DNA from: CBDAKK01 sp965196605 | GTDB taxonomy: Bacteria > Spirochaetota > Spirochaetia > WTKD01 > G963693115 | Assembly: GCA_965196605.1 (NCBI GenBank) | Contig: CBDAKK010000001.1 | Span: forward strand, 310,001-374,000 | Direction of reading: 5' to 3' | Length of the DNA stretch: 64,000 nt | Shown: one piece after another, positions 8,828-18,414 of the stretch | How positions within the stretch are numbered: position 1 is the stretch's first letter | Layout: each line of letters begins with the position of its first letter | Notes under the pieces: model-generated | The model's input: only the letters and a program-made list of their open reading frames with translations | Database searches by the model: none | What the model was told of the DNA's origin: nothing | Program-made: the position numbers and the translations under genes

Positions 8828-9130
8828 GTGGGGGCACGCCCCCACACCCCCCTTGGAGTATCACGTCTATCTGCGCTCCGCGCGTCTTTCTGTGTTGTAA
8901 CTCACGCGGTATTGCGTGAACGCCTTTTGTTGCCAAGCAGCTATTCTAAATATGCTATCTATTCGGATGGCCGTACTTTCTTTTTTTGGTGCGAGTACTC
9001 CATTTCTGCTCCGCTGCGCTCTGCAATCTGAATGTCAGCACCCGTACCATCCTTGGCGCCCTATGCGTGCCGTCCATGGGACGGCTGTGATGACAGAAAA
9101 GTCGAGAGCGTAGCGAACTATAAGGGTACA
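8828..9130. repeat. Dispersed mosaic repeat, copy A
   Basis: This gene-free stretch begins with a G/C palindrome (GTGGGGGC-AC-GCCCCCAC, 8828-8845) followed by a C run. It continues with modules found again at 20.9-21.3, 23.1-23.4, 29.5-30.9 and 32.6-33.0 kb: TTGCCAAGCAGC, CGGATGGCC, and one arm of a polypyrimidine hairpin (GTACTTTCTTTTTTT). Here the second hairpin arm is missing and is replaced by a module (TACTCCATTTCTGCT...) that recurs at about 30,545. It lies between rplU and an exported hypothetical gene. Confidence 0.8.
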
Positions 9131-9154
9131 AAAACTTAGCGGCTTTTATGCGAG

Positions 9155-9955
9155 TTAGCGAGCAAAGAAACTAAAAGAAAAAGCTTTGTATGTAGAAAAT
9201 GGTCCGTGCACTGCTATTGAAGCACGATAATAGCCTCTCGATAATGTGATGTTTGGTAAGAGCAAATGCGCTTGTGAATCTTTAATAGCAACTACATCAC
9301 TTCCTTTTTTTGCCTGTGTAAGCAAGGTTTCTTGTGTAAATGCAAAGCGGTGCGAGCCTATACGGACGATAATGTAAGCCGGTAAGAGAAATTTTTTGGA
9401 ATAGACATCATGTATCGCTACCCTAACAATGGCGCGAAATGCCCCTGAAGGCATGGTGCGCTGTATAATGCGCCTCTCTTGTTTTTCTTCCTTTTCAGCA
9501 GCATACATAAATTCAAAATCCACAAGGCGCATTGTAATTCTTTTCTCTTCAAAAACCTGCGGAAAAATACGAATGGGGTCTATCCAAGCATTACTCACTT
9601 CATCGCGTATACGCATATACCAAGGAGTACCATCTTCACTTTTTCCTACCACCGTTGCTGCAGCAATGTTCTCACCAATAGAAACTGCCGGACGTATTCC
9701 AACATAGGTAATTCGCATGCCCTCAGAATTTAGAATTTCAACAATATTATCCGAAGCAAACACGACCCTACTCTTGGTCACCGCAAGTACATCTCCATAA
9801 GAACGTATGCCTACTTGTAATAGCGGCGCATTATATTGGTGAAAAATTTCCTTTACTGCATCAGAAGTTAGGACAGGAAAACGCACTTGCGAATAAGCAA
9901 AGTTCGGAGTCAATGCACAAAGAATGAGCAGTGTTATAAAGCAGCGCATCTTCAT
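9155..9955 (-). CDS. Exported hypothetical protein
   Basis: 266 aa with a clear signal peptide (hydrophobic residues about 5-20, probable cleavage after AYSQ). The mature part is predicted beta-rich with no motif I recognise. A conserved-looking GIRSYGDVLAV segment follows the signal, and the protein ends with an aromatic-basic tail (FSFSFFAR) of the kind seen in some outer-membrane proteins, although this alone is weak evidence. It overlaps the upstream membrane-protein gene by 4 bp, so the two are coupled. Confidence 0.7.
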   Translation of the reverse strand: MKMRCFITLLILCALTPNFAYSQVRFPVLTSDAVKEIFHQYNAPLLQVGIRSYGDVLAVTKSRVVFASDNIVEILNSEGMRITYVGIRPAVSIGENIAAATVVGKSEDGTPWYMRIRDEVSNAWIDPIRIFPQVFEEKRITMRLVDFEFMYAAEKEEKQERRIIQRTMPSGAFRAIVRVAIHDVYSKKFLLPAYIIVRIGSHRFAFTQETLLTQAKKGSDVVAIKDSQAHLLLPNITLSRGYYRASIAVHGPFSTYKAFSFSFFAR

Positions 9956-10950
9956 CGTATTGCTATTGTATAATTTTTGTTTCCATATGTATACGAAATC
10001 GCAGGTTGCTTTATATCATCGCGCAGTATTTCATCCTCATTAAAAAAACGCACGTTAGCACGCGTACTAAGCGCATGTGCAAGAGAAAACAAATTCAACT
10101 GCATACCATGCAAGCCTATACGCAATCTTTTGTTCATGAGATGAGCGGGTGTCTGTGAATAAGCAGAGGAAACATGTACAGCGGAAGAATAACTTTTACA
10201 TGAAGAAGCATCCGCAGCATAAAGAGATGTTGTTATGAAAGAAAAACTCTGCTCTACTACTGAAGGTAATGAGCACACATTTTTTTCATATTCCTGCACT
10301 GCATTGTTAGTAAACAGATACACGGTATTTTCGGCATGCACAAATATTCCATAACTCGTCCCATGTAATGTTACCTGACCACGCACAAAAAACGGTGCCT
10401 CTAGGGTTTTGGCAATCTTCAAGTTATCTTCACGCTTGCTCTTCTTGATCATGTGGAAAAAGGCTTGTCCTTTATCATTTGCACTTACCACAACTATAAA
10501 GGAGCCATGCCATGTCGCAGCTATAGGTGTGTTAGTAAGCATGGTATGGTAACGCCTCAATACTTTTTGCTGCTTGTCACTTTTTGATACTGCTTCCATA
10601 ACTATGGCGTATACCGCACCATGTGAAAAAGCAACTACGTATTCATCATAACTTTTGTGCTTTATAAAAATAGTAGTCAGTCCTGAGCCATCTTCAATGA
10701 TTTCTTGCACTGTTTTTTTTACTTCTTCACTTGCCTGTATTTTCTCACGTCCTTCATCAAAGGTCAAAGTAGCCTTTTCATATGCTACATGTAAAGTACT
10801 CAAACTACTTTCAGATAAGATAAGTTGTGATACATCGCGTATGTCTACAGGAATGAAAACACCTAATACCGTTGCCACACATATAATGGCAACTACGTAC
10901 ACCAAAAACTTAAATTTCTTTTTCTTTACTTTATAGGAACCATATACCAT
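9952..10950 (-). CDS. Membrane-anchored hypothetical protein
   Basis: 332 aa, family not recognised. A very basic N-terminus (KVKKKKFKF) is followed by one transmembrane helix (residues about 14-33), and the remainder should be periplasmic. The long soluble part is rich in beta-strand-like segments (VAFSHGAVYAIVMEA, YGIFVHAENTVYLFTNN) reminiscent of beta-propeller blades, but no repeat is strong enough to name. Its stop overlaps the start of the exported protein at 9955. Confidence 0.7.
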   Translation of the reverse strand: MVYGSYKVKKKKFKFLVYVVAIICVATVLGVFIPVDIRDVSQLILSESSLSTLHVAYEKATLTFDEGREKIQASEEVKKTVQEIIEDGSGLTTIFIKHKSYDEYVVAFSHGAVYAIVMEAVSKSDKQQKVLRRYHTMLTNTPIAATWHGSFIVVVSANDKGQAFFHMIKKSKREDNLKIAKTLEAPFFVRGQVTLHGTSYGIFVHAENTVYLFTNNAVQEYEKNVCSLPSVVEQSFSFITTSLYAADASSCKSYSSAVHVSSAYSQTPAHLMNKRLRIGLHGMQLNLFSLAHALSTRANVRFFNEDEILRDDIKQPAISYTYGNKNYTIAIR

Positions 10951-11050
10951 AGTAAATAGTTATCACCGCGTCTTGTCCTACTCTAGGTAAGCAATACCAT
11001 GAAAATACTTTACTTCACATAGTAATACACTAAGAAAAACATACAAGCCA

Positions 11051-11818
11051 TCATCTTCGTTTACTTTCAGATTCCATACGCTTCTGCAATGCCTCTATAC
11101 GCGCATCGACATCCGCAAGTCCATCTTCATTACGCAATATTTTAAGAAGCGAATGATAGCCATAAAGAAACTGAAGCGCCTTGCTGTACCATTGAAGATT
11201 AGTTCTGTCATAACTCTGCGTCTCTATACACACCTGCGCTGCAGCGCTATACAATTCAGATGTAAGCTCTATCGTCTGCTGCACAACATCAACTTCTAAA
11301 TAGTGGCTTGAATCATTGAGCAAAAACATTTCTATATCATTCAAACTTTGTGCTGATATTGCAATATTGCAATACAAATTTGTAATTGGAATTCGCCACC
11401 GAGTATTATCAACAAACAACACTTTATAAAACATCGTAATAAGATAGTGCTCCTTAACAACAAAACCGTAGAGCAGTTTTCTATCTACTTCTTCCCAAAA
11501 TGAAAAATTTTCTTTTCGTTCCGTATTCTGCAAGTCAATACTAGGGTGCTGTATAAGTTTCATTTGAAATGCAACAAGTTCCTCTAATCTTTTCACAATT
11601 TCGTCAAGATCACGAGAGAGTATGGTAACTTCTCTTTGTTTTAAAAAAAGGTATAAAGCAACTCGAGCAGAAATTTTATGCAAACTAAGCTGTATAAATT
11701 TTGCAGCATTAACAGCATCATCGTAAGAAACAATACGCGCTATTTTCGCATCAATACTTTGAATGAGTTCATCATTTTGCTTTTTATAGCTTTGAACAAA
11801 TGAATCGAGTTTATTCAT
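11051..11818 (-). CDS. Hypothetical alpha-helical protein
   Basis: 255 aa, cytoplasmic by lack of signal or membrane segments, largely helical and charged, ending with a basic tail (KRMESESKRR). No family recognised. The start overlaps the recN stop by 8 bp, making it the last gene of the DegT-like / nadK / recN group and suggesting co-expression with them. Confidence 0.7.
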   Translation of the reverse strand: MNKLDSFVQSYKKQNDELIQSIDAKIARIVSYDDAVNAAKFIQLSLHKISARVALYLFLKQREVTILSRDLDEIVKRLEELVAFQMKLIQHPSIDLQNTERKENFSFWEEVDRKLLYGFVVKEHYLITMFYKVLFVDNTRWRIPITNLYCNIAISAQSLNDIEMFLLNDSSHYLEVDVVQQTIELTSELYSAAAQVCIETQSYDRTNLQWYSKALQFLYGYHSLLKILRNEDGLADVDARIEALQKRMESESKRR

Positions 11819-13565
11819 GAAATATCTCTATAGCATTAGAATTTGGCACGTCCATAACAGACAAATGAGCTCCAGCATAATCATGAAAAGATTGTAACAG
11901 ACTCTGTGCTTGATTATGAGCAAGAACATCGTGTTCATTTCCTACCAACATACGCGCAATTTCTTGTAATCTTACATCTTCACCTATCGGTTCTACAAGA
12001 ACACAAGTTCTACCTTTTTCTCCTTTCTTATAAACATAATAGTGCAATTTCGCTGCGGCGGCAATAACAGGCAGATGCGTAACGCAAATAATTTGCGTCT
12101 TGTGCGCAAGCTTTGCCAAGTAATGGGCAACTTGCACAGCAGTCTTGCCGCCTATGCCAGCATCTATTTCATCGAGTATAAGCGTTTGAATGCGCGCTTC
12201 GCTTTTGCCCACTACGCGAATGGCAAGCATAATGCGCGAAAGTTCTCCTCCCGAGGCACCCTTTGCAATGGGCATGTAGGGCTCTCCCGTATTGCTGCGT
12301 ATGAGAAAAGAAACATCATCATAGCCCAAAGGATTAAGCGTGCGCCTTTCTTTTTCAAGATCTGGCACAGCGACACAAAAATCAGCGGTATTCATAGCAA
12401 GGATATGCAAAACCTCATTGACCTGCTGAGAAAACGCCTGTGCAGCTTCAACACGTGCCTCATGTAATGCATCAGCTTCTTGCATAAGCCTCACACTTTC
12501 CTCCCTTAATTCTTCAAACATGCCCTCTTTATTTTGATGTAAATGCTCTTCAGTGGTAAGCTTTGCACGCGCCTCATGCAGAAATGAAAACACACTTTCA
12601 AGTGAACCGCCGTATTTTTTCTTCAGTATCTCTATGGTAGCCAAACGCTCTTCTAGGGCAGGTATATCAAAGCGTTGCTCATCTGCCTTATTGCCATACA
12701 GTGCATTAATCTCATCCACAGCATCAGATATTTCCACCATGGCGGAATCAATACGCTTTATAGTGTCCGCGGTACGCGCATTATATTTTTGCAAATTTCT
12801 CAACGCCTCAACAAGCGTATTGTAAAGCGAGTACATGCTTGTTTCTTCTTCAGACTCTGTACGCACAGAACGCTGCGCTTGCGACAAAAGGCGCGCTATA
12901 TCCTGCGCATTCGACTGTATTATGAGTTCTTCATTAACACGCACGTCTTCACCGTGGCTCATTTGTGCCTCTTCTATTTCATTGACGGCAAAACGCAAGT
13001 ACTCCATTTCCTGCTTTGCCTGCTCCTCACTCTCACACAGTTTGCGCCATTGCTCTTTCTTCTTTCTGTAGGTAAGCAAGTCCTTAGAAAACTGCTCTTG
13101 CTTTGCGCTTATTCCCGCGTAAGCATCGAGTATTTTACACTGTTCACGCGACTTAAAAAGATTCTGGTGTTCATGCTGTGCGTGTATTTCACACAGTACA
13201 TTCATACATTCGCCAAGTTGCACACTTGAAACCAAGGTGCCTTGTATAAAACATTGCTTTTTTTTTCCATGTTGCAAGACACAACGTAGCACCAGCACAT
13301 CCTCACATTCCAGTGACTTTTCACCAAGCCATGCTTTCACATGCTGCATGTTCTCAATATTCCACTGTGCGCAAACTTCAGCGCGCGTTTCTCCATGGCG
13401 TATAGTGTGCGCACCCACCTTTGCGCCGAAAAGTATCAAGAGCGACGAAAGCAGCATAGACTTACCCGCGCCCGTCTCACCGGTAAATGCGGTAAGCGCA
13501 CTACCAAAATCAATGTCGGCTTTTTCGACAAGCCCTATGTTCTGTATGGAAAGTTTCTCTAACAT
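11811..13565 (-). CDS. recN: DNA repair ATPase RecN
   Basis: 584 aa SMC-like protein of double-strand-break repair. The N-terminal ATPase half has Walker A GETGAGKSM (about residues 29-37). The centre is two long coiled-coil arms (about 150-370). The C-terminal half has the ABC signature region KGASGGELSRIMLAIR and Walker B LILDEIDAGIGGKTA, with THLP after it. The length matches the family. It is 9 bp downstream of nadK, an association seen in many bacteria. Confidence 0.96.
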   Translation of the reverse strand: MLEKLSIQNIGLVEKADIDFGSALTAFTGETGAGKSMLLSSLLILFGAKVGAHTIRHGETRAEVCAQWNIENMQHVKAWLGEKSLECEDVLVLRCVLQHGKKKQCFIQGTLVSSVQLGECMNVLCEIHAQHEHQNLFKSREQCKILDAYAGISAKQEQFSKDLLTYRKKKEQWRKLCESEEQAKQEMEYLRFAVNEIEEAQMSHGEDVRVNEELIIQSNAQDIARLLSQAQRSVRTESEEETSMYSLYNTLVEALRNLQKYNARTADTIKRIDSAMVEISDAVDEINALYGNKADEQRFDIPALEERLATIEILKKKYGGSLESVFSFLHEARAKLTTEEHLHQNKEGMFEELREESVRLMQEADALHEARVEAAQAFSQQVNEVLHILAMNTADFCVAVPDLEKERRTLNPLGYDDVSFLIRSNTGEPYMPIAKGASGGELSRIMLAIRVVGKSEARIQTLILDEIDAGIGGKTAVQVAHYLAKLAHKTQIICVTHLPVIAAAAKLHYYVYKKGEKGRTCVLVEPIGEDVRLQEIARMLVGNEHDVLAHNQAQSLLQSFHDYAGAHLSVMDVPNSNAIEIFHE

Positions 13566-13574
13566 AGTGTTGCT

Positions 13575-14408
13575 CTACAATGTCCCCGCCCATTTTAGCT
13601 TATTTCGCAAAACTTCAAAATACGAGCGCTGGGGCGAACGCAGAATACGAGCGCTTATTCCTGCATGTTGCACGGTACAAGAAGAACCTGCAAGCATTCC
13701 CATAATAATTCTTCCATCCGAAAGCAAACAAGCTTCGGTGCGCTGCTGATGTTCTAATGCCACCGATATAGAGTACTCTATGGGCAAAATTAAAGGCCTG
13801 TGCGAAAGCGTAAATGGCGCTATAGGGTTTATCATGAGCACATCCATATCGGGCACTATGATGGGTCCTCCTACCGAAAGGGAATGCGCGGTAGAACCTA
13901 TGGCCGTGGAAATGATAATTCCGTCTGAACGGTAGCGCGTTAAAAATTCTCCATTACAATGCACCTGCGCCTGTATGGTGCCATAAACTACCGATTGCAA
14001 AGTAACATCGTTAAGCGCATACCACTGTTCATCTTCAACTTCTACACGCAAAAGCGCATGGTCGCGATATGGTAAGGCATCATTCCTATACAATGCAAGG
14101 GCTTCTTGCCACTCATCATATTGTATTTCGCTAATGAACCCAAAATGCCCCACCTTAATTGGCAGTATAGGAATTTTTCTCTTCGCACAAATACGCGCTG
14201 CCTTGAGTACCGTGCCATCGCCACCTATGGCAAAGGCCAAGTCTATCTGTTCCTCTGGCAACTCTGGGTCTTTGACCATGCTATATCCACCATAGAGGTG
14301 TAAAACCTTGATTCCTTGCTTTTGGAGCATGAGGTCTATATCACATGCAAGCTGTATAACCTTAGGGAGCGTGCTTGCACGTATCAATACTACCGTGTTA
14401 ATGTCCAT
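13575..14408 (-). CDS. nadK: NAD kinase
   Basis: 277 aa. Phosphorylates NAD to NADP with ATP or polyphosphate. The signature GGDGTVLKAAR (about residues 62-72) and the glycine-rich IGSTAHSLSVGGPI segment (about 171-184) are present, and the length is typical. It lies in a tight group with recN downstream (9 bp) and the DegT-like gene upstream (12 bp). Confidence 0.96.
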   Translation of the reverse strand: MDINTVVLIRASTLPKVIQLACDIDLMLQKQGIKVLHLYGGYSMVKDPELPEEQIDLAFAIGGDGTVLKAARICAKRKIPILPIKVGHFGFISEIQYDEWQEALALYRNDALPYRDHALLRVEVEDEQWYALNDVTLQSVVYGTIQAQVHCNGEFLTRYRSDGIIISTAIGSTAHSLSVGGPIIVPDMDVLMINPIAPFTLSHRPLILPIEYSISVALEHQQRTEACLLSDGRIIMGMLAGSSCTVQHAGISARILRSPQRSYFEVLRNKLKWAGTL

Positions 14409-14420
14409 AATACCTCCACA

Positions 14421-15515
14421 TTAGGGGAGCGATGAGAGCACCTTTGCAAGATGCATTACTTCTTCATTGTCCAGCGAAGGGTACAAGGGAAAGCATAAAA
14501 AATGAGATAAAAACGACAAGGCATGCGGATACTGCTTATGGGAAGTATTCCGTAAAAAACTGCGTTCAGATTGCGCGTCTGCACTTTCACATAAATACGC
14601 AAGTATGGAATTTGAAAATGCATTTGTGCATTCAATACCTTGCTTATGCGCAAAAGTGAGAATTTCTTTTTTACGGGATTCTACGAACAGTGGCATAGTC
14701 TGCAACAGTGAGCGCTCATCAAAACACGCAGTCGGCACTGTATGCCGACTATGCTTAGTAGCCTCAAGCAAGTTTTTCATAAGCTTATGCGTTCTATCGA
14801 CAAATATATCAAGCTGCTTCAATTGTGCAAGCGCTAGAGACGCGTTGATGTCTTGAAGCTGCGTTAAAAACTGCTTGCAATTCCGCAAGGCGCGGGCAAG
14901 CTTTTTTCCTCGCACGCATATAATGGCACCTCCACCACTTGTGAATATCGTATTAAGACCGCAATCGATAATGACAACATCAGCAGCTGCATGTGCTCTC
15001 TTCGCATTTGCGCTCACCGCATCATCAACATAAGGCGTAGTGCATATGTCTACCGTAATACTCTTATGAGCGTGGTCATTTGAAACCGTGAATTCTGCAT
15101 ACATACCAAAGTGCAAGGCGCGTACTAACAGCGACATGTTATAGGATTGCTTACTCTCGGCAATATTCTTTATATCTTCGCTGGATGGCTCTGTGCATAA
15201 GTCGGAATGTACATCGTATAGGCAAATATCTACGGAAGCATCATGTGCAAGAGCTTGATACAAACTCAGTGGTGCAAGCACGGGCAAAAATGCGGCACAC
15301 GGAGCATCTGCATTAGCACCACTGAGGTAGCTTACAGCTCGCATCGCTTCAGAAAGCGAAGTCACCGCTACGGCGTAATCACAGTGCGTTCTTTCGGCAC
15401 ATTCCTTCGCAAGAATATCACCAACTCCACCGCTATGAAGAAAATCTTCCACCATGTAATTCAAGACGGAAGAAAGATCAAGTCGAGTTACAGTACTTCT
15501 ATATGCTGGTATCAT
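14421..15515 (-). CDS. DegT/DnrJ-fold protein, probably without PLP chemistry
   Basis: 364 aa. The start (AYRSTVTRLDLSSVLNYMVEDFL...) and the segment CDYAVAVTSLSEAMRAVSYLSG match the opening of DegT/DnrJ/EryC1 PLP-dependent aminotransferases, where a substrate amino-sugar or cofactor is bound. Later, the region that should hold the PLP lysine (K about seven residues before GEGG) reads LNTIFTSGGGAI, with Asn in the lysine position, and the spacing from the preceding Asp (IIDCG) is much shorter than usual. I infer a degenerate fold used for binding or structure. The family assignment is moderate. It is first in the group with nadK and recN. Confidence 0.6.
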   Translation of the reverse strand: MIPAYRSTVTRLDLSSVLNYMVEDFLHSGGVGDILAKECAERTHCDYAVAVTSLSEAMRAVSYLSGANADAPCAAFLPVLAPLSLYQALAHDASVDICLYDVHSDLCTEPSSEDIKNIAESKQSYNMSLLVRALHFGMYAEFTVSNDHAHKSITVDICTTPYVDDAVSANAKRAHAAADVVIIDCGLNTIFTSGGGAIICVRGKKLARALRNCKQFLTQLQDINASLALAQLKQLDIFVDRTHKLMKNLLEATKHSRHTVPTACFDERSLLQTMPLFVESRKKEILTFAHKQGIECTNAFSNSILAYLCESADAQSERSFLRNTSHKQYPHALSFLSHFLCFPLYPSLDNEEVMHLAKVLSSLP

Positions 15516-15547
15516 ATACGCGTTACGCTATTCTCTAAAGGTCTCGG

Positions 15548-16219
15548 CTACTTGTCTGTGAGGTTTTCGCCTGATTTGTTTTTACGATTATGAGCGCATT
15601 TTCTATTGTAAATATAGGAAGCTCCGAGAAACACGAGAAACACAGGCCATCCCTTTCTCAAAAACTGCGAGACATCAAAAGACTGCAGAACCGAAACAAG
15701 AACCAAGAGTGAAAAAGCTAAAAACATGGAGCCTGCTACTACATAATTTTTGAGTTTATGTTTTTTAAAAACTACCCCGTAAAGAATAATGGCGAGACTA
15801 ATAACTATCATGATGATAGGCCACACTGTTTTTGTATTGATATTCGAAGAACTTTCTATAACATGGCCAAGCCATAAGGCAACGGAGCAAACCCCAACAA
15901 AGAAATACATCTTTCGCATATAGCCTAACAATGAAAATAACAATACATATATTCCAGCAAAAAGCATACCCCAATATCGCACAAATTGTATAAGCGACAT
16001 CGACGTATCCTTCGGAAAAAAATTCATGAGCAACATAACAACGCCCACGCCTATCCAAAATATCCCTGTAATCATCGGGCTTATACTTCGAGTGCGCGCA
16101 TGAGTACTTTTCTGAGTTTCAGGGGAATGCTTGCTTGTCTGTGCAGATTGCGAGTTTTCAACTCTAAACTCTTTTTCTAAGCTATCATTATCTGAATCTG
16201 ATGTATTATATTCACTCAT
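15548..16219 (-). CDS. Multi-pass membrane protein (LiaF/DUF5668-like)
   Basis: About 223 aa. A polar, Ser-rich cytoplasmic N-terminus of about 50 residues is followed by around six or seven transmembrane helices, including the pattern ISPMITGIFWIGVGVVMLL near the start and GWPVFLVFLGASYIYNR near the end. The latter resembles the LiaI/LiaF-type or DUF5668 membrane modules. A longer start at 16228 is possible. The next gene starts divergently at 16245, leaving only 25 bp between start codons. Confidence 0.7.
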   Translation of the reverse strand: MSEYNTSDSDNDSLEKEFRVENSQSAQTSKHSPETQKSTHARTRSISPMITGIFWIGVGVVMLLMNFFPKDTSMSLIQFVRYWGMLFAGIYVLLFSLLGYMRKMYFFVGVCSVALWLGHVIESSSNINTKTVWPIIMIVISLAIILYGVVFKKHKLKNYVVAGSMFLAFSLLVLVSVLQSFDVSQFLRKGWPVFLVFLGASYIYNRKCAHNRKNKSGENLTDK

Positions 16220-16244
16220 ATTTAACATGGTATACTAAAATAAT

Positions 16245-17369
16245 ATGTCTCACAACAAAGGAGCAAAATTCATTCCACGCCTTCTCATACGCTGCACCTT
16301 ACCAGCGTTAAGCCTATTATGCCTCATCTTGCTTTTCCTTCTCACTTTTCTTTTTCTCAGAAATAATAACTCCGATACAAAGACGTACCAAAACAATCTC
16401 GCACTTTACACTTCCTACTATAAAAAGAATGCACATATTCCTGAAGTAGCATATGCAACCCTCCAAAGTCTATACGCATTAAAAGGCGCTACGAAAGAAT
16501 ATGCGGCATTTGAAATACGCGTACTAAAACACATACAAAAATATCCACGCGACCCGAACAACGGTTATTACTTCTTGATGCTTGGAAACATAGCCGAAAA
16601 AAGAAACGCAACAGGACAGGCACTTGTACGATACACAAGAGCATCACAATATCCGCCCTCCACAGCATACCGCTACTTCACAGATAAAAACAGCGCGCAA
16701 GAAAGCCTTACCCACATAGCGCGCATAGAATTAGAACCACGGCGTAGCCTCTATTACAACACGCTTCTATTGCAAGGCCAACAAGAGTCTGAAAAAAAAT
16801 CGCAGGCTTACTACAAAATAGGAAAAACCTACGAAGCCCTAGGTTTATGGGACGCTGCTTATAAAGCATATAAAATATTTCTTCAGCATCAAAAAAACAC
16901 AGCCCTTGAGAAAAAAGAAAACGATGAACAAATACAAGACATACACTTTCGACTCGCACGGCGCAGCGCAAACATGACGGGTCGTACATGGGAGAGTGCC
17001 GAAGCAGCTCGGAGGGCAGTGTCCTACACGCTGTTGCGCGGCTCTTCATTGCGGCTTAGCAATATGCGCAGTCCATCTTTTTTTATGGTTCAATGGGACG
17101 ACGACATTCTTAAAACCAACATTTACATTCCAAAATTTAAGATACATGCCGTACTGAGAAGGTCGAACATATACATGGAACCCGTTTTTAGCACTCACTC
17201 TACCTATACAAAAAAATTTTGGCGCATTACAGGATGGGATCGTGTCCCCGAATGGTTTTTTGTGTTCCAAAAAATACATCAACCCGACATCCCATCAATA
17301 AACGGCTCATGGGAATGGGCGGGCATATACCTAGGAAGCAGAAATGCCAAACCTTATGAAGCCCTGTAA
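16245..17369 (+). CDS. TPR-containing membrane-anchored protein
   Basis: 374 aa. One transmembrane helix near the N-terminus (residues about 18-38), then helical tetratricopeptide-like repeats (about 60-230; for example SQAYYKIGKTYEALGLWDAAYKAYKIF), and a C-terminal part with beta-type segments. No enzymatic motif was seen. No Shine-Dalgarno sequence precedes the ATG; a TATACT at 16231-16236 sits only 9 bp upstream. It overlaps the next gene by 26 bp. Confidence 0.75.
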   Translation: MSHNKGAKFIPRLLIRCTLPALSLLCLILLFLLTFLFLRNNNSDTKTYQNNLALYTSYYKKNAHIPEVAYATLQSLYALKGATKEYAAFEIRVLKHIQKYPRDPNNGYYFLMLGNIAEKRNATGQALVRYTRASQYPPSTAYRYFTDKNSAQESLTHIARIELEPRRSLYYNTLLLQGQQESEKKSQAYYKIGKTYEALGLWDAAYKAYKIFLQHQKNTALEKKENDEQIQDIHFRLARRSANMTGRTWESAEAARRAVSYTLLRGSSLRLSNMRSPSFFMVQWDDDILKTNIYIPKFKIHAVLRRSNIYMEPVFSTHSTYTKKFWRITGWDRVPEWFFVFQKIHQPDIPSINGSWEWAGIYLGSRNAKPYEAL

Positions 17370-18396
17370 GCCACTTAAAAAAGCATACGCGCTTATGCAA
17401 AATGCACTCTTTCTCCTCCTTGGTACTCTTGTGCTCCCCTTCCTTATAGCCCAAAACAATGTCTCCCAAACACAGCACTACACTACAAATGTGGAAGCCC
17501 TTCAAGAAATAGAAACAATAGAATACGCAGTCGATTGGCAAACCTTGACGCTCAGCTTTACCATACAGAGCACCATAGCCGATGACATAGATGCTACAGA
17601 ATCCTTGTATTCTAGGCAAAACAAGGCGTATCAAACAATACAAAAAAAACTCCCCACCATACTTTCAGCAATTGTCGAGACGCTACCGTTTTCATCACAA
17701 CATTCACTCTCGCAATTCACAAAACAACACAAGATATACGAATCAGCATTAAGCGATATTTACACGCACAGTTCACGCATTCATCACACTCCACATAAGA
17801 ATTTATTCGGAATCAGCGTAACCTATACCGCGCGACTTACGCCGTTTATAACACACATTATACTTCCGCAATTTTCAAACATAGAGGTACCAAGAGCAGC
17901 ATCACTGCGTGGCATATTCCATGACGCGCGCTACCGAAACAACGCAGCATACACGCACCTCGTTTTTAGCGTAGAAGAACCATTGTCCGTACTTGGTGAA
18001 AATTCAAAGAAACAATTATTCACTCCCAACTTCATGCCACGCGTAGTTGCACAAGATGGGCGCATTGTCTACACCCCAGAATACTTTGAAAAGCTGCAAA
18101 AAGAAACAAAGACGCCTGATCTTGCATCAGTAAAGAATGCAGCACAACTACCCTTTCAATACATGGACGAAAAAACCGCACAAAAGGCCGCATTTCGCAC
18201 ATCTGCATTCACCATTATTCCGCTCGCCATCACCAATCAAGCACACCCCAATATTGTAATATCAAACAAAGACGCGCGCACAATATTAGGCTCTGAACTA
18301 ATGCGAGAAAATATACGCAAAGGTGCAGTTGTGTTTATAATTCCCAATACCAGCAGCAATGTAATACGCATTGTTGTAGAAAAAAAAGAACAATAA
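17344..18396 (+). CDS. Exported hypothetical protein
   Basis: 350 aa with a signal peptide (hydrophobic residues about 19-36, cleavage near FLIAQ). The first codons lie within the end of the TPR gene, and the ATG at residue 5 or 18 could be the true start. The mature protein has an ALQEIETIEYAVDWQTLTLSFTI beginning and a C-terminal ARTILGSELMRENIRKGAVVFII segment. Homology not recognised. Translation is probably coupled to the TPR membrane protein, which suggests that the two act together at the envelope. Confidence 0.7.
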   Translation: MPNLMKPCKPLKKAYALMQNALFLLLGTLVLPFLIAQNNVSQTQHYTTNVEALQEIETIEYAVDWQTLTLSFTIQSTIADDIDATESLYSRQNKAYQTIQKKLPTILSAIVETLPFSSQHSLSQFTKQHKIYESALSDIYTHSSRIHHTPHKNLFGISVTYTARLTPFITHIILPQFSNIEVPRAASLRGIFHDARYRNNAAYTHLVFSVEEPLSVLGENSKKQLFTPNFMPRVVAQDGRIVYTPEYFEKLQKETKTPDLASVKNAAQLPFQYMDEKTAQKAAFRTSAFTIIPLAITNQAHPNIVISNKDARTILGSELMRENIRKGAVVFIIPNTSSNVIRIVVEKKEQ

Positions 18397-18414
18397 ATAT
18401 ACGGAGGGTAGTTT

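Noticed and set aside
12675..13229. 184-codon plus-strand frame opposite recN
   Set aside because: It lies wholly antisense to the clearly coding recN ATPase gene, is Leu/Phe/Arg-rich without a domain, and has no ribosome site.
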